DNA from: Streptomyces caniferus
GTDB taxonomy: Bacteria; Actinomycetota; Actinomycetes; Streptomycetales; Streptomycetaceae
Assembly (NCBI RefSeq): GCF_009811555.1
Contig: NZ_BLIN01000005.1
Span: 3,357,501-3,421,500 of the forward strand
Length of the DNA stretch: 64,000 bases
Reading direction: 5' to 3'
Shown: one piece after another, positions 58,524-64,000 of the stretch
Layout: each line of letters begins with the position of its first letter
Position numbering within the stretch: the stretch's first letter is position 1
The notes under the pieces: model-generated
Databases searched by the model: none
Told to the model about the DNA's origin: nothing
What the model saw: the letters and a program-made list of their open reading frames with translations, nothing else
Position numbers and translations under genes: made by a program

Positions 58524-58820
58524 GGCAGCCGCTTCCGCTCGATTCGCTCGACTCCGAAGTTTGTCCAGCCAGCATACGGGCGCGAGTCCCCCATCGTGCC
58601 GCCCCCGCACCCCCCGTGCCGCCCGTCCGGCACCCGTCCCCCACCCCGCTCCTCAGGCCTGATCCCAAGCCCGCGCCACGGACGGGTGAACTCTTCGCAC
58701 CCTCCGCCCCGGCCTGTGCGCGCCTTGCTGCCGCCCCGAGCGCGCCGATACGAAGTTCCCCACCAAGAAAGCTACCGCCCAGTAATTCACGGGCCCGGCA
58801 CCACGGGGGCGATCACCAGC

Positions 58821-59678
58821 ATGACCGGCACGCACCGCACCACGGCGCACACCACCACAGCCGTCGACGGCGAGCACACCGAGCGGCCGACGACGCCGGC
58901 TCCGTCCACCGGCAGCAGGTGCGAGGCATCCACACCCCTCGCACCTGCTCCGCCCACGGACACCCGGCCCCTTCCGTCCACCGGCACCACGGACGCCCAC
59001 GGCCCCCGGACGCGCCCCACCAGCCCGCCGGAATCGACTCCCACCGTTCCCCGGCCCCGCCGCTCCCCCTCCGACCGCCGCCCCCTCGGCCCGGCCGGGA
59101 GCGGCCCCGGCTCCGCCGGCCGGGCCCCCGGTACGGGTGGTCGCGGCCCGGGCTCCGGCCCCGCCGGCCGGGGCCCCACCCGTACCGCCGCACGCCCCGG
59201 CCGCCCCGCCGCCCTGGCCGCCGCCGCGAGCCGGCGGCCCCGCACCGGCGCACCGGCCACCCCCGTCAACGCGGCCGGCGTCCCCCTGCCGACCGTCGGG
59301 GCCCAGCGCCGGGCGCACGAGAGCCGGCCGCATCACTGGTTCGCCCATCAGCTGGTGCTCGCGCTCAGCGGCCAGCGCCCCGTACACGCCCTGCTGGGGC
59401 ATGCGCTGCCCGCCGCGTACGACCGGCTGGCGGAGCTCGCCCCGCAGGCGCCGCTGCGGCCGGTGACGCCGGCCGGCCAAGGCACCACCGCCCCCACCGT
59501 GCGCGACTGCGGACTGTGCCGGCCGCGCCGCGGCGTCATCGAGGCCTTCGCCCGGATCGCGGCGGACGGACGGCTGCGGGCCCTGGCCTTCCGGCTGGAA
59601 CTGGGCGCCGACTCCCGGTGGCGTTGTGCCGCCCTCGACATCGGCCCGGCTCAGGCCGTCCGCGGCCCGGTCGGGTGA
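58821..59678 (+). CDS. Rv3235-family (DUF6459) protein
   Basis: 285 residues. The first 155 are disordered, rich in Pro, Arg, Thr and Gly. The conserved part (about 158-285) has RRAHESRPHHWFAHQLVLAL, then SGQRPVHALLGHALPAAYDR and RRGVIEAFARIAADGRLRAL, the pattern of the mycobacterial Rv3235 family encoded near secA1. Function unknown; the fold is small and alpha/beta. The start is uncertain because the N-terminal region has no clear Shine-Dalgarno. Convergent with secA, with a terminator between. Confidence 0.78.
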   Translation: MTGTHRTTAHTTTAVDGEHTERPTTPAPSTGSRCEASTPLAPAPPTDTRPLPSTGTTDAHGPRTRPTSPPESTPTVPRPRRSPSDRRPLGPAGSGPGSAGRAPGTGGRGPGSGPAGRGPTRTAARPGRPAALAAAASRRPRTGAPATPVNAAGVPLPTVGAQRRAHESRPHHWFAHQLVLALSGQRPVHALLGHALPAAYDRLAELAPQAPLRPVTPAGQGTTAPTVRDCGLCRPRRGVIEAFARIAADGRLRALAFRLELGADSRWRCAALDIGPAQAVRGPVG

Positions 59679-59692
59679 CCTGCCCACGCAAA

Positions 59693-59723
59693 GGTGCCCC
59701 GGCCGTTCTCCGGCCGGGGCACC
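59693..59723. terminator. Bidirectional terminator between Rv3235-family gene and secA
   Basis: 13-bp perfect stem GGTGCCCCGGCCG/CGGCCGGGGCACC, loop TTCTC. Confidence 0.85.
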
Positions 59724-59780
59724 CTCGCTGCACGGCGGAGCGCCCGTCTCCGGGCCGCCTCACCGCCTACTGCTCACCGT

Positions 59781-62612
59781 TCACTTCTTGCGGCGACGCC
59801 CGGCGCTCTTCTGGGCCTTGCGCCGCTCGGCACGGGTCAGACCGTCCGACTCGGAACGGGCCGGCCCGGCCTCCTCGTCGCTGATGAAGTCGCCCTCGAC
59901 GATGCTTCCGTCGCCGTCCACCTTGGGAGCGGAGAAGTGCAGCCGGTCCGGACGCTGCGGCGCCTCCAGGCCCTTGGCGTGGATCTCCGGACGCCCCGCA
60001 CCGGCGGGCACCGCGTCCTGCACCCCCTTGTCCAGCGAGGTCTGCTCCGCCGTCTCCTGCACCGGAACCTCCTCGACCTGCTGCTCGACCTGGACCTCCA
60101 GGTTGAACAGGTAGCCGACGGACTCCTCCTTGATGCCCTCCATCATCGCGGTGAACATGTCGAAGCCCTCGCGCTGGTACTCGACCAGCGGGTCCTTCTG
60201 GGCCATCGCCCGCAGGCCGATGCCCTCCTGGAGGTAGTCCATCTCGTAGAGGTGCTCACGCCACTTGCGGTCCAGGACGGACAGCACGACCCGGCGCTCC
60301 AGCTCCCGCATGATGTCCGAGCCGAGCTGCTCCTCACGGGCGGCGTACTGCTCGTGGATGTCGTCCTTGACGGCGTCACCGATGAACTCGGCCGTGATGC
60401 CCGCGCGGTCGCCGGCCTCGTCCTCCAGCTCCTCGACCGTCACCTTGACCGGGTAGAGCTGCTTGAACGCGCCCCACAGACGGTCCAGGTCCCACTCCTC
60501 GGCGAAGCCCTCGACCGTCTCCGCCTGGATGTAGGCGTCGATCGTGTCCTCCATGAAGTGCGTGATCTGGTCCTGCAGGTCCTCGCCCTCCAGGACGCGG
60601 CGGCGCTCGCCGTAGATGACCTCACGCTGGCGGTTGAGCACCTCGTCGTACTTCAGGACGTTCTTCCGCGTCTCGAAGTTCTGCTGCTCGACCTGCGACT
60701 GGGCGGAGGCGATCGCCCGGGTCACCATCTTGTTCTCGATCGGCACGTCGTCGGGGACGTTGGCCATCGCCATGACCCGCTCGACCATCTGCGCCTTGAA
60801 CAGCCGCATCAGGTCGTCGCCCAGGGACAGGTAGAACCGCGACTCGCCGGGGTCGCCCTGACGGCCGGAACGACCGCGCAGCTGGTTGTCGATCCGCCGC
60901 GACTCGTGCCGCTCGGTGCCCAGGACGTAGAGCCCGCCGAGCTCCTTGACCTCCTCGAACTCCGCCTTGACCGCGGCCTCGGCGCGCTCCAGGGCGGCGG
61001 GCAGCGCGGCCGCCCACTCCTCGACGTGCTCGACCGGGTCCAGGCCGCGCTGGCGCAGCTCCGCCTCGGCCAGGTCGTCGGGGTTGCCGCCGAGCTTGAT
61101 GTCCGTACCACGGCCGGCCATGTTCGTGGCGACCGTCACCGCACCCTTGCGGCCGGCCTGCGCGATGATCGGCGCCTCACGGTCGTGCTGCTTGGCGTTG
61201 AGCACCTCATGGGCGACACCGCGCTTGTTGAGCTGCTGGGAGAGGTACTCGGACTTCTCGACCGAGGTGGTGCCGACCAGGATCGGCTGGCCCTTCCCGT
61301 GCTTCTCGACGATGTCCTCGACTACCGCGTCGAACTTCGCGGTCTCGGTGCGGTAGATCAGGTCCGCCTGGTCCATACGGACCATCGGGCGGTTCGTCGG
61401 GATCGGGACGACACCGAGCTTGTAGATCTGGTGGAACTCGGCGGCCTCGGTCATGGCCGTACCGGTCATGCCGGAGAGCTTGTCGTAGAGGCGGAAGAAG
61501 TTCTGCAGGGTGATCGTGGCGAGGGTCTGGTTCTCGTCCTTGATCTCCACCCCTTCCTTCGCCTCGATGGCCTGGTGCATGCCCTCGTTGTAGCGGCGGC
61601 CGGCGAGGATACGTCCGGTGTGCTCGTCGACGATCATGACTTCGCCGTCGATGACGACGTAGTCCTTGTCGTTCTTGAAGAGCTCCTTGGCCTTGATCGC
61701 GTTGTTGAGGTAACCGACGAGCGGGGTGTTCACCGACTCGTACAGGTTGTCGATGCCCAGCCAGTCCTCGACCTTGCTGACACCGGACTCGTGGATGCCG
61801 ACGGTGCGCTTCTTCTCGTCGACGTCGTAGTCGCCGGTCTCCTCGATGCCGCGCTGCGGGTTGGCGGCCTCGCCCCGCTTGAGGCGCTTCACCAACTTGG
61901 CGAAGTCGCCGTACCACTTGGTGGCGGAGTCGGCCGGGCCGGAGATGATCAGCGGCGTACGGGCCTCGTCGACGAGGATCGAGTCGACCTCGTCGACGAC
62001 CGCGAAGTTGTGGCCGCGCTGGACGAGTTCATCCTGCGACCAGGCCATGTTGTCACGCAGATAGTCGAAGCCGAACTCGTTGTTCGTGCCGTAGGTGATG
62101 TCGCAGTTGTACTGCTCACGGCGCTGGGCCGGCGTCATGTCGGCGAGGATGCAACCGACCGTCAGGCCCAGGAATTTGTGGATCCGGCCCATCATCTCCG
62201 AGTCGCGCTCGGCCAGGTAGTCGTTCACCGTGATCAGGTGGACGCCCTTGCCGGACAGCGCGTTGAGATACGTCGGAAGGGTGCCGACCAGGGTCTTGCC
62301 CTCACCGGTCTTCATCTCGGCGACGTACCCCATGTGAAGGGCCGCGCCGCCCATCAGCTGGACGTCGTAGGGACGCTGGCCGAGTACCCGCCGGGCGGCC
62401 TCTCGGACCGTGGCGAACGCCTCGGGCAGCAGATCATCGAGGCTCTCGCCGTCGGCGTAGCGCTCCTTGTACTCATCCGTAAGGGCGCGCAGCTCTGCGT
62501 CGGAGAGCGCCGCGAAATCCTCTTCGATGGAGTTGACCTGGCCCGCGATGCGGTGCAGGTTGCGCAGGATCTTTCCTTCGCCTGCACGCATGATCTTCGT
62601 CAAGACGGACAC
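59781..62612 (-). CDS. secA: Preprotein translocase ATPase SecA
   Basis: 943 residues from GTG 62612 ([20 protein letters not shown]), with GGAG 10 bases upstream. SecA drives proteins through SecYEG by ATP hydrolysis. Walker A is TGEGKT at about 101-106, and the DEAD-like motif [23 protein letters not shown]2 has [13 protein letters not shown] and [17 protein letters not shown]. The C-terminus is basic ([13 protein letters not shown]) and lacks the zinc-binding SEC-C motif of E. coli SecA, as is usual in actinobacteria. A TACGAT -10 candidate is on the minus strand at 62707-62702. Confidence 0.98.
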   Translation of the reverse strand: MSVLTKIMRAGEGKILRNLHRIAGQVNSIEEDFAALSDAELRALTDEYKERYADGESLDDLLPEAFATVREAARRVLGQRPYDVQLMGGAALHMGYVAEMKTGEGKTLVGTLPTYLNALSGKGVHLITVNDYLAERDSEMMGRIHKFLGLTVGCILADMTPAQRREQYNCDITYGTNNEFGFDYLRDNMAWSQDELVQRGHNFAVVDEVDSILVDEARTPLIISGPADSATKWYGDFAKLVKRLKRGEAANPQRGIEETGDYDVDEKKRTVGIHESGVSKVEDWLGIDNLYESVNTPLVGYLNNAIKAKELFKNDKDYVVIDGEVMIVDEHTGRILAGRRYNEGMHQAIEAKEGVEIKDENQTLATITLQNFFRLYDKLSGMTGTAMTEAAEFHQIYKLGVVPIPTNRPMVRMDQADLIYRTETAKFDAVVEDIVEKHGKGQPILVGTTSVEKSEYLSQQLNKRGVAHEVLNAKQHDREAPIIAQAGRKGAVTVATNMAGRGTDIKLGGNPDDLAEAELRQRGLDPVEHVEEWAAALPAALERAEAAVKAEFEEVKELGGLYVLGTERHESRRIDNQLRGRSGRQGDPGESRFYLSLGDDLMRLFKAQMVERVMAMANVPDDVPIENKMVTRAIASAQSQVEQQNFETRKNVLKYDEVLNRQREVIYGERRRVLEGEDLQDQITHFMEDTIDAYIQAETVEGFAEEWDLDRLWGAFKQLYPVKVTVEELEDEAGDRAGITAEFIGDAVKDDIHEQYAAREEQLGSDIMRELERRVVLSVLDRKWREHLYEMDYLQEGIGLRAMAQKDPLVEYQREGFDMFTAMMEGIKEESVGYLFNLEVQVEQQVEEVPVQETAEQTSLDKGVQDAVPAGAGRPEIHAKGLEAPQRPDRLHFSAPKVDGDGSIVEGDFISDEEAGPARSESDGLTRAERRKAQKSAGRRRKK

Positions 62613-62864
62613 TTGGGCTGGTCTCCTTGCCGGTCGGGCCTGCACGGTCGAGTGCGCGGGCGCGGCATTTTTCCAAGGGGGCAGGCCCCGCCGCAACGGC
62701 CATCGTAAAGGAGGACGCTGCCGGGCCGGGAGGTCCGCCGCAGCGAACCCCACTGCCCCCTCCCCAGCGTGAACGCACGAGGCCGCGCGAAGGTGCCGGG
62801 CAGGTGCCGCGAATCACGCGGAAAACCCTTCGCCACGCCTTCCGCCACCTTGCAGACTCACGTC

Positions 62865-63497
62865 ATGAAGCCCGTCACCCTCGCCACCGAGCACCTGGTG
62901 CTGCGTCCTTTCGAGCCCTCCGACGCGCCCGCGGTGCACGCCGCGTGCCAGGAGCCCGACATTCCGCGCTGGACGAGCGTCCCCTCACCGTACGGCGTCG
63001 AGGATGCGGAGCAGTTCGTCGGCACGGTCGTCCCCGAGGGCTGGCGCGACGACACCACGTACAACTTCGCCGTCGTCTCCCGGGCGGACGGCTCCCTCGT
63101 GGGCGCGATGGGCCTGGTGCGCCTCGCACAGCTGCACACCCCCGAACGCCAGGCCGAGCTGGGCTACTGGACCGCGAAGGAGCACCGCGGCCGGGGCCAC
63201 ACCGTCGAGGCGGCCCGCGCGGTGGTGCGCTGGGCCTTCCGCGATCTGGGGGTGGAGCGCATGGAGTGGCACGCGGAGGCCGGAAACGAAGGCTCCCGGG
63301 CCGTGGCCCGCAGGCTCGGCTTCCGTATGGAGGGCACGCTGCGCGCCAAGCTGGTGCGCGAGGGCATCCGCCGGGACGTCTGGATCGGCTCCCTGCTGCC
63401 GTCCGACCTGCCGGTGGAACCAGCAGAGGCCGCAGCGTCCGCCACCACCGGCACCCGCCTGCCGGACGCGACGCCGTATCTCCCCTACCCCGGCTGA
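62865..63497 (+). CDS. GNAT N-acetyltransferase, RimJ/RimL type
   Basis: 210 residues. TEHLVLRPFEPSDAPAVHAA opens the fold. The acetyl-CoA loop ELGYWTAKEHRGRGHTVEAA (R/Q-x-x-G-x-A-like, here RGRGHT) and the late GSRAVARRLGFRMEGTLRAK, followed by LVREGIRRDVW, match the Acetyltransf_3 group that acetylates N-termini or small amines. ATG 62865 is chosen where the family starts. A disordered tail of 30 residues ends it. Divergent from secA. Confidence 0.9.
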   Translation: MKPVTLATEHLVLRPFEPSDAPAVHAACQEPDIPRWTSVPSPYGVEDAEQFVGTVVPEGWRDDTTYNFAVVSRADGSLVGAMGLVRLAQLHTPERQAELGYWTAKEHRGRGHTVEAARAVVRWAFRDLGVERMEWHAEAGNEGSRAVARRLGFRMEGTLRAKLVREGIRRDVWIGSLLPSDLPVEPAEAAASATTGTRLPDATPYLPYPG

Positions 63498-63625
63498 CCA
63501 CCGCCTGCGGCCGGCCGCCGCCCGCTGCGTGACCCGGCCCGGGCAGCCCGCCGCGCCATGGCCGTCCCGCTGCGAGCGGGCGCGGGTACCGCCGTCACCA
63601 GCGGCGATTCCCGCGCCCGGGACCG

Positions 63626-63648
63626 TTGTCAGTGCCCGCCCCTACGCT
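63626..63648 (+). promoter_or_regulatory. TTGTCAGTG-type (RecA-NDp/PafBC-like) promoter, leaderless
   Basis: TTGTCAGTG (63626-63634), eight bases, TACGCT (63643-63648): a perfect match to the RecA-independent damage promoter. The start codon ATG at 63656 lies seven bases after the -10, so the mRNA should be leaderless or nearly so. Confidence 0.68.
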
Positions 63649-63655
63649 GTGCCAC

Positions 63656-64000
63656 ATGACCGCCGTGACGCAGCCACCGCCTCTGCCGAAGCCCGTGACC
63701 AGCCTGTCCCGTGACGAGGCCCGGCGGATGGCGCTGCGGGCCCAGGGACTGCTGGGCGCCCCGGACCGCCGGGCGGGTGTGCGCGGAGTGCTGCGGCACC
63801 TGGGTGCGGTCCAGCTGGACACGATCTCGGTACTGGCCCGCTCCCACGAGCTGGTGCCGTACGCCCGGCTCGGCGCCGTCGGCCGCCCCGCCGTCGAGGC
63901 CGCCTACTGGACCACGGCTCCCTCCGACGCGCCTGCGGCCCGGCCCCACAGCTTCGAATACTGGTCGCACGCCGCCTGCATCCTGCCCATCGAGGAGTGG
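63656..64000 (+). CDS. YcaQ/AlkX-like winged-helix DNA glycosylase, C-terminus cut by window edge
   Basis: 115 N-terminal residues of a protein that continues beyond the window. TSLSRDEARRMALRAQGLLG and VRGVLRHLGAVQLDTISVLA, then RSHELVPYARLG, match the HTH_42 (DUF1006) family. The Q-hydrophobic-D motif (Q53-L54-D55) is the one described as catalytic in E. coli YcaQ/AlkX, which unhooks DNA interstrand crosslinks. Its promoter has the damage-response architecture, which fits a repair role. No Shine-Dalgarno is visible, in line with a leaderless transcript. Confidence 0.85.
   Translation, partial: MTAVTQPPPLPKPVTSLSRDEARRMALRAQGLLGAPDRRAGVRGVLRHLGAVQLDTISVLARSHELVPYARLGAVGRPAVEAAYWTTAPSDAPAARPHSFEYWSHAACILPIEEW

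Noticed and set aside
59694..62708. A 1004-codon open frame opposite secA
   Set aside because: Leu/Val/Asp/His-rich shadow of secA with no recognisable family and no Shine-Dalgarno; it also runs over the secA terminator.

Overview
The window is high-GC actinobacterial chromosome and reads as Streptomyces. The coding frames have strongly G/C-biased third positions. The tmRNA tag begins ANTKRDS. Adjacent Ser/Thr kinases match the PkaA/PkaB pair, there is a roughly 180-kDa NAD-glutamate dehydrogenase, and an XRE/DUF397 pair is present. No tRNA, rRNA, insertion sequence, CRISPR array or replication origin was seen. The last gene is cut by the window edge, and so is the first.

Layout. 0-6.8 kb: HemD-type uroporphyrinogen-III synthase (partial), NarK nitrate transporter with a GlnR-like box, an XRE regulator with a three-repeat DUF397 partner, a DUF4232 lipoprotein, and a LysR/MFS divergent pair. 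6.8-8.7 kb: a translationally coupled three-gene type VII secretion substrate-like operon. 9-15.7 kb: core genes ssrA, smpB, an S41 protease, ftsE-ftsX and prfB, plus a zinc-ribbon membrane peptide and a repeat-rich LAETG surface protein. 15.8-23.1 kb: kinases pkaB and pkaA, with a divergent FHA/FtsK-like ATPase. 23.1-27.4 kb: a sugar ABC importer without its own ATPase. One of its permeases carries an inserted extracellular Ig/SdrD-B-like domain, and the upstream region holds a 20-bp direct-repeat array.

27.8-51.7 kb: a cell-wall glycopolymer island. It has two fused GT2-CDP-glycerol glycerophosphotransferases, two further GT2 proteins with beta-rich tails, GalE, a YfhO-GtrB/CsbB-GtrA extracytoplasmic glycosylation operon, a Tat-exported PIG-L deacetylase with a propeller-like tail, and a TagG/TagH exporter divergent from a TetR regulator. 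I infer that a polyol-phosphate polymer is built inside the cell by the fused enzymes, exported by TagGH, then decorated outside by YfhO and trimmed by PIG-L. Three methyltransferases, a DUF1876 protein and an I36-type inhibitor are interspersed.

51.8-64 kb: NAD-glutamate dehydrogenase, an HAD phosphatase, a DUF6912 protein, an Rv3235-family protein convergent with secA, a RimJ-type acetyltransferase, and the start of a YcaQ/AlkX-like DNA glycosylase. Three near-perfect TTGTCAGTG-N8-(T/G)ANNNT promoters, the architecture of the actinobacterial RecA-independent DNA-damage promoter, lie upstream of the FHA/FtsK, HAD and YcaQ genes.
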